The position numbers were made by a program, and so were the translations under genes. Positions 1-14,325 of a stretch of 64,000 nucleotides of DNA are shown in pieces (position 1 is the first letter of the stretch; each line of letters starts with the position of its first letter). The notes under the pieces are model-generated. The model saw only the letters and a list, made by a program, of their open reading frames with translations, was not told where the DNA came from and did no database searches. The stretch is from Sipunculus nudus (lineage: Eukaryota; Annelida; Sipuncula; Golfingiida; Sipunculidae). The stretch is from positions 17,724,729 to 17,788,728 of the forward strand of contig CM049314.1 in NCBI GenBank assembly GCA_026874595.1. The letters run 5' to 3'.

Positions 1-508
1 ATGATATAAGAATCTTGTATCGATGGATAGAATGTCACGTATTCCAAATAACACCATGCAGTCACCTATGGTATTTTTCAGTTCAATTTTAATGATAAAG
101 AAGTAAATCATATCATTCATCACTAATCATTAGGGATCATATGATGGAAATTAATGATAGACAAAGATGCAGTTGATAATATTAATCTAGATTCCTACTG
201 TGTCTAGTGTGTACATTGATGTGAAATTAGTCCAAAATGAATTTATTACAGTTATTTTTTAATATAAATAAAAGCCATAAAACCAGGTACTTATGATCAT
301 TATTTAAATGTGTGAATTTTGTATATTCTGGATTCTCAACATCGTTTGGTGAAAACTGAATAAATACCAGACATGGTGCGAATACTTTGTAATTGTATTT
401 AAATACGAATATGATTATGTACTCCATTATAAAATTTCTTGCATAAAGAATGGGAATTCAGGTAAAAATGAAAGTATATGAATACCAGTGCAAATACTTT
501 CAAAATGT

Positions 509-530
509 ATTCATGAATGCATTCATGAAT
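509..530. repeat. 22-bp perfect palindrome
   Basis: ATTCATGAAT, then GC, then ATTCATGAAT reads the same on both strands, and each half is itself palindromic. It lies in AT-rich DNA with no gene nearby. Function unknown. Confidence 0.8.
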
Positions 531-1232
531 ATATTCTTTAATATTATTTTAATAATCATTTCAGTTATATTTCATTTTAAAAAATCATATGATTCTCTTA
601 TTATTTTTAATAAAAATTATATTTGGGACAATATTTGTAATTTTTTTTAATTAATAGTTAAACCCTTATATTATATATTCTGCTTATAAGTTATATTGCC
701 AAGTCAAAATCTGTCTGACAATAGTACTCCATTTGTTAATAAAATAAATGAAATCAATCCTCTTCCCTGTCTCCAAAGGTACTATCAAAATCATACATAA
801 GCTAAACAACAACAACTCATATTACAGCTTATATTTATTACCACACAAAACCAGCATGTGCCTCATTTCTATATAAAATATTTTTTTATCATATATCACA
901 GCTGAGCGTCGTGACCCATAGGTCCCTTGTTTTTGCATTGTAATGCGCGTCATTGCATGGGTAAGAATCTATCGGCAGGGAGAGTTTGGTGGAAACGAAC
1001 GCGTTCCGGCAATGTTTAAAGCAGCATAACGTTTTTTGTTTTGTTTTACCACGCGCAAATCCTCAATTTACGGTAAGATATATACGAGTTGAATGTACCG
1101 TTATGATAGAAACACACATAAGTACTCACATGCACACACACATATACCGTATACCATCAGGTTTGAAATATATCGATGTGTTGCAACAAAGAAGTTTGTT
1201 TGCGAGTGATTTACAGATTTGCATTTATGATT

Positions 1233-1234
<2 letters not shown>

Positions 1235-1277
<43 letters not shown>
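1235..1277. repeat. (TA)n microsatellite
   Basis: About 20 uninterrupted TA units. Confidence 0.95.
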
Positions 1278-1280
<3 letters not shown>

Positions 1281-1677
1281 CGATATTATATGTACAGGTA
1301 TAAACGTACATCTATATAAAAATCCATTGTAATGTTCTCCTATCAGTTCCTTAAAATTGCAGTGTCTCAGTCTACATCCATTTTTTTTTAGCATGTGCGT
1401 GTATGTGTTCGCGTGTGTGCTTTAATTCATTATTTAACTTCAGTACAGCTCAAAGCCTGTCATAACCACCCACGTTTAATGAAGATTTATAAATACTGTA
1501 ACACGCTTAAAGTTTCAGCATTGCATTAACTGGGAAACAGGTCGCAAATTGCTGAATAAGCGTATTTGACCGCTTGAAAAACGCGCGTTTCAAAGAAATA
1601 TACTTCAGGAGGGGTATAAAACGCCAAAACGTAATTATCATATGTTCGTTTTCATTAGGGTTTTCTAAAATGGACTG

Positions 1678-1679
1678 CA

Positions 1680-1713
<34 letters not shown>
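1678..1713. repeat. (CT)n microsatellite
   Basis: CT dinucleotide tract with one TTT interruption. Confidence 0.9.
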
Positions 1714-3598
1714 GTATGTTTGCCTTCGTTCAGGGCTATTTTGACGCCTTTTCTGCACAGATGTCAAGGTCTTTTGGGTTCGTGTCGTTCTTATCTTTCC
1801 TGACCCACTTGTACACTGTGTGGTCTTGCGGAGGAGACGATTTACGATTCACGTTCAATGGTATTTTCGGGCTAATATAGAAGAAAGAAACAGAAATAAA
1901 ACATAACATTTAGATATAATTAGCGATCGCGGATGATTCAAACGATATTTGATTATGGTCCGTGGAGAAAAGACGCAGTTTGAAAATTTACTTGAAGGTT
2001 TTTTCAAGTGTTGAAGAAAGAGAACTGCCCGCTCGTGAGGCAGGGATAAATATGAGATCCCTATTACGACACTAATTCGTCAACGGGCGCCCTGAGCGGC
2101 CCCACTGACCGTGTCACTGAACGTGACAAGCAACTGAACGAATCCCTCTCCTTTGCAGTGAACCGTTGTCTTGTGTCCAGGGAACAACGCGTGCACGATA
2201 TCACGTGATCAGACCCGCAATTTAGGACGCGAATGTGAAGCGTCGCCGCAAACAGAGACACTGATCGACGAAGGGAAGGACGGACCGGGAAGGCAGGGAC
2301 TTACATAAACTTGTTTATAAATGACAGCTCTTGAAATGCATCAAGAAGTCGACGCCGGGGTAGATATACGGTCCCCTGTACTAGATTACATTAATAATTT
2401 ATATTAATGGACTAAGCACCACCCGTACAGATTTGGTACGCATTTCTCAGGTAAGTTTAAACGCTCTCGATCTTTTAGTGGCATTTTCTACTAGGCATTA
2501 ACGGTACATGTTAACGTAGGCGCGGCTTGGTGTGTTAAAGCATTAAAAGGAAACGTTGTACAATGGTATCCAAGTACGGAGATAGCAATCGGTGAGAACA
2601 AGAACAGATCCCGCGCGGCGGAGTGTATTCAAGTGATTGTACACAAAACGTGGGTAGTGCGACGGCGGGGTCTGTGTGTATCTGGAGGCAACTGTTACTT
2701 CAATACAGACGTGCAATTATCACGCGGAAATCAATGACGCACGGGCCGTAGAGGCCGCGGGCAGCGAGCAATCCCGCTTTAGTCGCGTATAAATAAAATA
2801 GGTCGCTGACTGGCTTTGCCAGTGGAGTTTTATACGATAGAGGTGGTCGGGTCAACACGGCTGACGGAGGGTCAGACTCCAATATTTGTTGATGTAGCCG
2901 GAGCCAGAGGAAGTCGGCCGGTATCGTAAATGGTCGCCGTGTAACAGGGCCCAGGCTGACGCGGCCGCCGCTCTGTTATCCAGTCAGGATAAACTTCATA
3001 CTCGCTTTTCCGCTACACGCTTCTTTTAAGGTAGGACCGCGTTGTTGCTTCGTATTTAATTCGTTATCCTCGTGACTTTCAGTAATAATAAGATCGTGAT
3101 GCTGTGTGGGGATCGTGTCAAGTTGAAGAGCCCACTTGTGCGTCAGATTTTTGGTTTTAACTGTGACGCCTCGGAGGTTTGTTTGTTATAAATTATATAT
3201 TTAATCCCTGATGTATTCTTACATCCCTCTTGCTTGTTTCTGTGGTTGAAAGATTATAGAAAATTAACTACAGGTTAAAGGGAAAAATTGAAAAAAATAT
3301 GGGCCAGTTGTAGGAACATATTATTGATAAAAAATACGAATTAAACATATATCACAGCAACGTCCTTTTTCATTTAAGGAATTAGCAGTGTATAATTCAA
3401 CTTTAGTATTATTTTATTTTTTTTTTAAATTTATTTATTTTATCTGGAAGAAGGTATAGGCCTAAACCGCAAGTAATCATCATTATACCAACGTCGTAAC
3501 ATAAACCAAAACCTTTCCTTCTGTCCGTCTGCTTATATTTGCATATGTGTGCGTATCGATATGTACTCCTGTTATATGTAATTCAAAAGTACGGTTTC

Positions 3599-3619
3599 AT
3601 ATATATATATATATATATG

Positions 3620-3690
<71 letters not shown>
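3599..3690. repeat. (TA)n microsatellite
   Basis: Long AT/TA tract with a single GTAAA interruption near 3,619. Confidence 0.95.
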
Positions 3691-3695
<5 letters not shown>

Positions 3696-4618
3696 GTTCA
3701 CATTTAGTCTGGCCTTCCTCACTGAAAATTCGGCCCTATGAATTGAAATTAAAAATTAAATTAAAAACGTTTATTGTGTTCTTAATGCAATCTTCACTGA
3801 TTCCAGTAGGTTAAACTGGAGACGATTTAACTTCAGTTTTTAACAAATACGATTAAGCAAATGTTTTAACTTCGTGTTACGTCAGTTTACTGTTAGAGAC
3901 TCGAGATTTGTACTGTGACAGGATTATGACAAATTAAAGAAGTTTCCCATTCGTTCAGGAAATGTATATCGGCTTGCCGATAGGGATGACGTTATACTAG
4001 GACCTCTGATATTTTGAGTTGTTGGTAGCGGGTTTTGTAGTCTCCGGCCAATGCACGCCACTTATCGATCGAAATATTTACTTAGCTCATATGCAAAAGA
4101 ACCAGATGTGTACAGCATTAAATGAACCGCGGGTCTGCCTAAGAAATACTCGCGCCAATTCAAGAAAGAGCCATGTATTGTAAGCAGGTAGTGGTATCTT
4201 TTTACCCTACGCCGCATTGTTTGCTGGCACGAAAAGCTCCCGTTACAAAGAATAGGTCAATTAGTACCAGACCACGTGACATAATCGTGTGAGTGGGTAT
4301 ATTATCAGACAGCATTAACAGTGCTTCCTCGGTATTTCAAACAAAAACAGTTCGGAGTTCGCCGCAACATCGCTGTCTTGAATCCCGTGTTGTGGGGGCG
4401 ACAGCTCCGGGCTGAGCTGCACGATGGAAGCAACCACGTAACCTCTTGTGCTCGTTTCACGCCTGCAGCTTCTGAGCGAGATTGATTATATTTGCAGAGA
4501 AACCATGACAGAAGTAAAAGAAAAAAATATACGACGCCACGCTTCAAGCGTCGCTAAAGCTTTACACGCAGAATTGATGAAGCAAGATAAAGTGCACTTC
4601 ATACCCTCACGCCCCTCT

Positions 4619-4653
<35 letters not shown>
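4619..4653. repeat. (TA)n microsatellite
   Basis: About 17 TA units. Confidence 0.95.
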
Positions 4654-4654
<1 letters not shown>

Positions 4655-5588
4655 CCGCATTCTTTACCGCAATACCCACACCAAGACAATACTCGCCAGG
4701 CAGCCGGCACCGTGTCAAGACTGGTTTACTTAATCTGTTTACGCAAATTGTATGTGACAAAAATAAAACCTTAATTAGTTAGCCTTGGTGAATCGGGACA
4801 CCGCGAAGTCGTGATGACGCAGCCCACAATAATGATCAACTCTTGTTGCTCGTGACGTGGCGTTTTAAAGTGATACTTTTGAGTACGTTAATTTGTTCTC
4901 CTGTCAAAACAACACAAAGACGTTAATGTTGAGTTCAGAGGCAAATACCTGAGCGTGCATAGTTTTAAGAAACCAGAGGTCTGTTCACGACTTGTGCTCA
5001 TTCCATCCCAAGTAAGGAACTTTTAATCTTTTACACCGCGCCAAAGTGATTTTGTGATCATGATAGGTTTTCATGTACGAGTGGCTATAGTCCTTTATAA
5101 ACACGCGTTCCCGTTCATTTTGAGCTGGTCGCCTCTGTTTTACAGATTGCCTTCAAAACCTTCTTCTTTTCTAAAGTATCCATGGAAACTGTTTGGCGGG
5201 GCTTGGAAACGTTATCAGTCACGCGAATTAATCCCATAAATTTATTACTGTCTCTCAAAACTACAAGATTAAATACACTTCACAATAAACTGCAGCATAC
5301 AAATATCAATGAACGTCAGATGAACTAAAATATCCACGACCGCAATGAAGGAATGAAAATGATTACGCACGTATACGGAACTATAACGCGTCATCTTTCA
5401 CACTAGCAATATCATCTCACAAACCGCGGAGGCCTTTCTTTGGCACTACATGACTAATCAATATTGAAATCCTCGTCGATTCCACCACGCCATTTCTGCG
5501 AATAAGTAGTATAAAATGTCTATGGTATAAAATGTCCCCACGACTCTGATGAAGTCTATATCACTTTTCTGTTAAATGTGTAAAGTTA

Positions 5589-5666
5589 AATATATATACA
5601 TATATTATATATATACATATATATACATAAATGTATACTTAAAATACACATTATATATATATATAT
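5589..5666. repeat. Interrupted TA-rich tract
   Basis: Short TA runs broken by CA/AT steps; a degenerate microsatellite. Confidence 0.7.
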
Positions 5667-8600
5667 TTTTTTTATAGTGTCCATATACGCACATGATCTT
5701 TTAAACATTTTTACACAAATATACGCTCGCATCGGGTTTAAGCTTTACGTGCATGGTTGTTTTTTATTTCCACGTATTCTTGAGTTTTTATATTTCTTGT
5801 ACATCATTTTGTATTGTTATTGATTGAGTGCTTTCGTTTCCTCCACTAACAAATCATGCGTTCATTTCACTTTTACTTCCACGCTGGTCTAATATCCTGA
5901 GAAATGCCACTTCGTATGAGAATAGGGTTGTCCTTGAATGACACTACAGAAGAGTAAAAGATTTTACCCGGGGGAGGGGAAAGAATAGATTTCAGTTTCA
6001 GTTTTTTACCCCACATTTTAGATATCCTCTGTTAGTTTAAATAGCTAAAATGGTTTTATAAGATGTAATTGTATGTTTTGGACTAAAAAAAGATAATTTC
6101 TTGGATGAAGATGTAATTAGTGAAGGACTGGTGGCCGGGGTGTTGGGTGATTTGCTTGGCATGCCAGTGTGCATGCGTGCCTTGGATGACTGTGGGTTGG
6201 TGGGGTTACACAGAGGTTATCAGGAGACCGGAGCTCGAGCGTGCGCCCCAAATCTCTAGTCACCAACCTTGATGTAGGCCGGCGTCATGCGTAGATGGCG
6301 ATAATATTTCATCGCATCAGGCGGACTGGTGCCGGCCGTGATCTTCAAATGAGTGAGTGGAACTCGACGTCACGGGCCGACGAACAACGCTCTTCATGTT
6401 GTGTGTGACGCGGGGCGCTCCGAGAAACCCTCCCGGGCCATCCACGCCCATTTTAGGTTCCATTATCCCCTGCGCCTTCTCGGTTTTATGTCAGGTCACA
6501 ACCCGAGATTCTGTTAAGGGTCAGCCTACGTCTAGCTTGCATTTAAACATCCCCTTGCCTCCATCCCCGGATTCCCGGCTCGGGCGGGTTTTCACGCGTT
6601 GTTATAATACGTTTATATGGTAATAAACACTACAATCAATAATCTTAGCGGCCGAGGCAAGCGGTTGGGCGGAGGAGATTTTAACAATCGCCCACTTTGT
6701 GAGAAAGTCACGCTAGCTCATGGCGTAATTGTTATCGAAGACACCAAATGTTTTTGATGCGATAAGTCAAAGCTGGCTATATCCGCTCCAGCGACGGGGG
6801 GCTCTTGGCGGCGACCCAATATCTGAACGCAATTAAATGGTGGGTGCTCGATATACGTGATGTATTGTAACATATAGCATTAGGGTATCCTTTAATATGC
6901 CCGGCACGGCAGCATGCCGGTCTTTGGTTTATGGTCCAGTCGCCATCAATCTGGTGGTTGCGAAACATACGGGCTTCATATGGCCCTTGTCAGGCACAGC
7001 GATGCATTATGGGACATATTCAGGGTCGCTAGGCGACCAGGCCACGTGTGTTTCCTGTTGGCATGTTGACAGATCGTTATGTGGGCCTTATCTCAGGCCT
7101 CACCGTATGTTCACAGGAACCTGAGTGCGAGTTTTAGCGCGATATGTGCAGTGAACTGGTATCTCGTGTACGTGACCGCTGTTCGGGTATACGTGTAGTT
7201 GTGCACAGCAAAAACCTGGACCCACAAAAGCACACGAACTTCTACTCCTTTATTGTAGCTGTAAAAGAAAAAAATATATATAACAAAAATTATACCACAT
7301 AAATATTCGAGTTTGCAATTGCCGTCCAGGTAAAACGACACCTTTTATTGTACAAGAGGTAATTTATTTTTAAATTAATTGAACGCAAGAAATGTTACAA
7401 ACGGTAAATGTGCAAGAAAAAAATTAAATTAAAAAAAAAAAAAACGCGTAATATTCGTTTGAACGATTTCTTTTGCATTGTGGTTCTGATATCCATGGAC
7501 AAGCTGCACTGAAGCAGTTTAATATACCTTATAGTAAATACCGGGTCCATTACATATTAAGGTTGTTGGTTACTACACACGGTATAAGATTTGGCTGTTA
7601 ATCTACGCCGTAATCATGCCACGCTGAACGCCTATGACGCCAAAGTAAAAATATCCCAGTCACGGATTTAGTATAATTAACATGTCTAGATGGTTCCAGG
7701 CAAACACCGGGGCCGCTGCTAAACCCTTGCCGTTAAATTGATCATCCCCGGCCAGGGAGACCGAGTCACGTGACCGGGCCATTCCGACGACTCAACTTGG
7801 TTGTCGATAATAATAGAATAAACCAGGCGAAATATAAATCAATATTAGATTACGCGTGTTTAAACAGGGATACCGCACGTATTGTGTACATGTAAGAAAT
7901 GGCTTCGGCGGACTACGGCCTCAGTTGTGCTCAGCCGTTTGACATTAACGTGAAAAACACTATCCCGCAGCTAGTTTCTAATCACATGCATGCGTAATAA
8001 TACTCATGAATCCTGCCTTATGCGAATTTATAACCCATTGTTAAAATATATCCGGCTTCAATCAAAGCTGTCCCCAGCTTCGAGGAAGAGCGATGTTAAC
8101 AACATTTGTTACGTGAAACATTAAGACTTCTTTTTTTTCCAAAAGGTAACTTAAAAGCCGGCATGTTTTTCGTATTGTATTATTTCACGTATTACCAATG
8201 TAAATAACAGACCTATTAAATAATATAACGGCGTTACATAAGAAAGAACGTGAGGATAAAAGGGCTTGAAAGTCATGTCCCATTAAGATCTGATTGGCGA
8301 GAACGGGTCATGGGCCCAGAAAACGACGGTACCAGTCTACACGACCTCGCAACGTTACTGCTTCTCCAAATAGCAGCAAGGAAGGCCCTCCGCGATAGGT
8401 TAGAGAGGGTTTCGTCGCTGGAAAGCGCTGTGATGTACACTGAGTGCGTACCTTTGGGGCATGAAATTCGATTGCTGCAGCGTCAAGAGCGGGCCGCCGG
8501 GCGGAGCGCCAGTCAGGACCCGGGACACGGGGCTCCTTGCTGCTCAACAGGAACCGGAACGTCACGAGATGTTTTAGCGAACTGACTCCGACAAATAATA

Positions 8601-9160
8601 CTAATCCTTAACGCACCCACGTGTTAGGCAGTGGCTTAATGGGAATCGCTTAACACTTTAACATTTAATATGGGCTTGATATGTTTGGTAAAAAAAAGGA
8701 TATCTAAAGTTAGACTATAAATGGGAGAGTCTTAGAGATGCATAAACAGATCATCGACACTTGAACATTGTAGATGCTCATTCTGAGATGTGCGTATTAA
8801 TTATGTTGAGAGTGCCTAGGTCAAAGTTAGTCACATTTGATGAAATTTGAGAATAACCTACTGTTCCCTGATTATTAAAATATCCGAAATAAGCGAATAA
8901 AGATTTTATACATCATATCCTGAAATTTGTTGATAATTACTGCGCGCCGGGTACACTAATTACCCCAGAACAACACCACGTTACACAATGCGTCATTCAT
9001 AATTGACCAGCATCTGTGTACTTATTCACTGTGCAATTAGTGTAATATACGTTTAACATAAACACGCAAAATACATCAGGATACATGTATATATATGCGT
9101 TAGTCTGAAAAAAAGCTCAATAGTTCCTTTATACATTGTTACCTAAAAGGAAAGAATGAA

Positions 9161-9169
9161 TATATATAT

Positions 9170-9232
<63 letters not shown>

Positions 9233-9246
9233 TTGATTCATAGTTC

Positions 9247-9311
<65 letters not shown>

Positions 9312-9328
9312 TTGATTCATAGTTCGTA
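9161..9328. repeat. Two (TA)n tracts with a duplicated 21-bp spacer
   Basis: Two long TA tracts (9,161-9,229 and 9,249-9,308) are each followed by the same 21 bp, TGCATTGATTCATAGTTCGT plus A (9,229-9,249 and 9,308-9,328). The offset is 79 bp, so the tract plus spacer was duplicated as a unit. Confidence 0.9.
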
Positions 9329-10359
9329 CATATTTTGCCCCAAAAAATTAATATAGAAGCAAATATTTTACTTGAGTGTTTGCGGTCTGCTGCGCCCACA
9401 AAGACGTACACGAACAACAGACGAGATAGCACGTAGTCATGCGTAAACATTTCGACTTTCTTACGCCCCGCTGGTTCCCGTTACGTAGCGCGCTCGGTCG
9501 AGCGTGACCTCTCACATGGCGCAGCGGGCACCAGTGGCAGAATTGGTCGTCCGTGTGTTAATGGTGAGCGAAATGACAGGGCCCGTTGTTATGTTACAGA
9601 GCTCGTACTCTTAACGTTGTTTCTATGGCCATGGATTTTGACCAGCAGACGTTCATGAACTCAAAGTTTTGGAAATTAACTTGCGTTTCATTTAGTAAAA
9701 CACACAAACACACATGCCATTTTTTGTTGATTTAACATAACAGATTTTGGTAAAAAGAGAAATACAGGAGACTAGGTAGCGAAAGCATCCAATATAAGAT
9801 CGTCCTTCCAAGTTTACAGATAACATCATTTGTTGTCTATATTTATAAATAATGGCTATTATTATAATTATTATTTGTTATTGTTATTATTACTGTTATA
9901 TAACCATAAATGTAATGATTAGCTAAAAGTTTATATGGGAAATTATGTAAATTATAGGCTTTAATTATATTTATAATCTTCTACCTCATTGGTTCTGTAG
10001 ATATTTATATTTTGGAAAATTGCTTATCGATCCTCCTTAATTGAAAAGTCCGAGTTCAATAAATATGTTCGACTTGTGCTTGCGCCCTCCTTCTAAAGTA
10101 AATAATATCTAACCGTTCGATATTTGCCGCCTTGTTTAATATTTGATTGTATAGTTAGCGTAAAATATCAGATATTTTCTTATCATTGCGTACCTGTACC
10201 GGCAAACACAACCACGTAATTTACCAGCGGACAGGCGGCCATTATATGACTTCTATAGATAGTATGAAGCTGACTATTTAACATATCTAGGTCTCAGAAT
10301 ATTTCTGTTGCGTGGGTTATTGTCCAAGAAACCAATGCTCTTATGTCCTCATGCCTGAT

Positions 10360-10360
10360 A

Positions 10361-10428
<68 letters not shown>
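10360..10428. repeat. (CA)n(TA)n compound microsatellite
   Basis: About 9 CA units run directly into about 24 TA units. Confidence 0.95.
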
Positions 10429-10430
<2 letters not shown>

Positions 10431-12286
10431 GTTGTAAGAAAATCAGGGTTGAGCGACGGAGAACGTATTTTTAGTGGCTCACTATATTGCGTAAAAGATT
10501 ATATGCTTTATGACTGGCGTTAATATATCATAATAAATACGCATTTCAGCTGGATCGTAAAATCATACATACTTTGTATCTGACGCAAGAGCAAATAGTA
10601 CGGAGGCGCCGCCAGATAAAACGTTTACATAATTCCCGAGAAACCCATCAGGTTATTTGACTCCGTGTTACAAAACACCTCCAGGCGGTAGATTCTCACA
10701 GTATCGTGTTTACTATCGTATATTTAAGAGAGAATTAGTGACGAAAAGCGGGTTGGTATTGAAGTCATGTATTTTATAATGACAGAGTATAAATAATCAG
10801 TTTGGTTGAAGTGCAGCATATATAATGATGGACAGAACATTGCGTTTTCCAATAGAAAAGTTATCACTTAACATTGACGGTCATTTTATCAGCGTTACAC
10901 AGACGTGTGCACGGGAAACTTTTATATTTGTATTAATAACAGAAGAAAATTATTCAGAAACACAAAAGACTTCTGAGAACGTCCGGCGCAGCGCGTATCT
11001 TCATATAAAATGGCCCATTAGTGTGCGTCAACCGGCCAATGGTTTCGCCCAGGACGGGCCGGCTCACGTGGTCTGACCTATATCCCGGCGAGCACGGGCT
11101 TCCTGTTTAACGTCGGGCCGGGCCGTTTATATTACAGCACGTCCTCCGGCGAGTGGCCGGCCGGAACGCATGGTGGAGCGTAGATAAACGCGTCTTTTAT
11201 CCCGAACACTCAGTTCAGATACAGACAGCGGAGCGAGTCGGACGTACGCTGGTATTCTCTCGCTCCTCTGTGGTAAACACCACACCAGATCGAGTGCACA
11301 CACGGAGTTTTAATTGCACCTCATGTTTAATACGAGAGCTGTGGAAATGGGACCAAGACGTACTTGAGTGTCACAAATTGAAATGTTGATCAGCTGTGTC
11401 TCTGAGCCGATTTCTGCGCCGTGCCGGCCGGCCGGGGAGTTTGTCGCATATTCGTGACAAGCTGTATTAACTGAGTTGTGGCGTGCTCCGGAACAGTTAC
11501 TACGTCGTCTGTGAGCGACGGAAAGTGATCAGACCTCAGCCGTTGTATATATTACATACACATAACGTTACCAGTGGATATTGTGGTATACGTTCCTTAT
11601 ATTGTATACAGTGATGGATTTTGATGAATCTTACTTTAGTTGATGCGCTAAGGACGGTGAGTATAATGCCATACTTATCTAAATGTAGATTTAGGCAGCC
11701 CCGCCATATGTCGAATTACATGCCGTATATATTCCGCATAAAAAATATTGATTTCAGAGAGGCCAGCCGGGACCCTGTTATGATAAAGTACATACATTAA
11801 TACACGCTCTTATGATTAAACATGAACACTTGCGTCGGCAATATGAAAAACTGTCATGATGGCCGGGTTCACGCACGGCAGAAACGCTCGTACATGTGCA
11901 CGTTCTTCAAACCAAATAGGTCAGCGCCTTACAATGGGGGGTCGGCCGTGGATTAGTCGTAGGAAGGCTCTTGTTGCCGGGCGGTCCCGCGGCGTCTGGG
12001 CCAGATAGTGATATTTTTACAGCCGTGCCGGTACGTGTTTATTAGACAGCAGTTCACCCCCGAGATGTGACGAGGATTTACTTTTCTCCCGAGCCAAGGC
12101 AGGGATAAATAACATTTACAAGCGACGTGACAGGAATAAACGTTGCCAAACTACGCACAAGTTATTAGAATATTGCATTGCATTTATCTGAACGAGGAAA
12201 GAACGCTGGAGGAAACAAAAACCGGGTGATTCGTCTCCTGGGAGACGGCCTATATCTTATCATCCCCATGTTAATCCGTCAGTTTG

Positions 12287-12316
12287 GAGAGAGAAAGAGA
12301 GAGAGAGGGAGGGAGG
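12287..12316. repeat. (GA)n tract
   Basis: GAGA/GGGA purine tract on the + strand. Confidence 0.8.
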
Positions 12317-14257
12317 ATTGCTTAGATAAAAATATAGTGGGATTGTTTCACTAACGGAGGGTTCTCACGCATTGAGTTTTGAAATTCTAAAATTCAGTAA
12401 TTAAACTTAAACAAGTTTTTTTTACGCGAATTTTCTAAAATTCATGTACACGACCTGAAGTTTTATTTGCAAGCTGTGTAAAATTATCTCTTATCCATGG
12501 CAACTAAAGTACGCACAGAAAACAATTTTTTTGGAAGAAAAAGGTCATGAAATTTATTTTGTATCATGAAACTTAATGAAAACTGATCCCCTGTAAATGT
12601 ATTGGAACATTGTAACGTATTTCTGTCTCTAAGTCATAAACGAAAGTTGTAGTGATAAGCTTCCAGTCGTTTTAGGGATTACATTTTTACGTTGAATAAT
12701 TTGTTTTAAATGTTCCTATAGTGTTTTATTTTGACAACATACAACATATATTTCCATGAAAAAAATAAAGGTTGGGATGATTTATGTTGGAAAAATGGAT
12801 TACTAACTGTTGAAATAGAAATATTGTGGTAGCTATAGTTCATATTCTGTTAAACAATTTATATACACAGAAATATAGAAACAATTTTCATGTATGACAT
12901 TTGATTTTATGCTTAAAATATTGTTCCTTCGAAGTTCTTATTCCGTGTTCTGACAGTTAACCAGAAACTGCATATAACTGTTTATTATGCGAGAGGTAAT
13001 GCGTGTGGTATCAAATATTTTTATTGCTGACAGTGCTCAGTATAACTGCGTCAGAATTTTGTAAGAGTATAATTGTAACTTAAGATATCAAAGAAAAACC
13101 AAAACGTGATGTCTTCACTGAAATAAACCGTGAATAAATATTGTTAAATTTATATTTTATTTAAAACCAAAATGGTGATTCCCCCTTTAAAAAGATTAAA
13201 TTGAAAATACAACCGAATACGCACAGCTTTGGTGATAGTTAGGGACTGTTTTCTAAATAAAACAATGAAATCTTTAAAATACAAATTGTATTTAATAAAA
13301 ATTGCTACACCAAAACGTGACGCGAAATTGTATTAAAATATAATAATTAGAAAAGCGTAATTTTCACTCCAGGAATACACTAAAACCTGTAAATTATTCA
13401 AACTATTCAGCACGTAACCGGAAATATGATCAATTATCTTAAGTCCTTATATGATCGTGACGCGAGACATCCGTGTTTTCGGCGTATAAAGTAAAAATGT
13501 GTTATGAAGCGCCATACATTATTTATGCCATATGTATAAGAGAAAAGGGAAGTGACGTAATATCAAGTTTTTTTTATTAATTTCATATCTTTGCATTGAA
13601 ACCATATATTATCAGAGCGTAAGCAAATTAAAATGGAAAACCAGATAAAACCCTCTCGGTTTCGACATAATAATTAATTATTTAGTTCCGTTTTCAACAT
13701 ATATAGTTATCATTATGAATTTTATATATCATGGAAATGAACATCTACTTGTGAAATATCGATGCATCCAGCCACAACCTGAAGGCAGACGGTTATTGAC
13801 AGGACCAGACCAATGTATTCAAATATACTTTGCCTCCATGACGCTTGCGGTTCACGTATTTATTTGTGCACGTGATTCTTGTATCGTGGAATTGCACCAG
13901 GCCTCAGCTTCACCCAGCTTGCACACGGGCGACCTGTCAAACCTTGTCTAACTCGTATTGCCCAAGAGATACGATTGTGCAACCTGCATTTGGGATTATC
14001 AAGGTCTTACAAAGGTCAGCCATTTGTCACTTGTACAGCAGGAATTTGTCCATTAATAATGCATGTATCCTGTGCGGGGTATACAGAAAAGAAAGATTAA
14101 GGAAAAGTGCGGACCATGCGCATGCGCCGGTGATTTAACATTTTACCAAATTTATTTATATACAAGTTCATGCATATAAGCACCAGTTGTTCACAGATAA
14201 GTGGGCGTGTTACTTTAAAATGTCTGAATACTAATTTACATAATGCTCTATCAAAGT

Positions 14258-14322
<65 letters not shown>

Positions 14323-14325
14323 TTT
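14258..14325. repeat. (CA)n(TA)n compound microsatellite
   Basis: A CA run followed by a long TA run, the same architecture as at 10,360. Confidence 0.95.

Larger units (their letters stand above)
1..10359. other. Far-upstream non-coding region
   Basis: I see no gene here that I can support. The sequence alternates AT-rich stretches with CpG-containing patches (around 2,050-3,050 and 8,240-8,590). In those patches open frames occur on both strands together, as expected from base composition alone. A strong 5' splice-site-like sequence (CTCAG|GTAAGT, GT at 2,451) could end a non-coding first exon of the BCOR gene downstream, but nothing else supports it. Simple repeats in the stretch are listed separately. 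Confidence 0.5.

Noticed and set aside
8250-8585. 111-codon open frame on + with an 85-codon frame opposite
   Set aside because: High C+G content makes stops rare on both strands here. There is no similarity I recognise and no splice or UTR context.
9129-9320. Tyr-Ile repeat open frames over (TA)n tracts here and at many other places
   Set aside because: Translations of TA microsatellites; no reason to think they are proteins.
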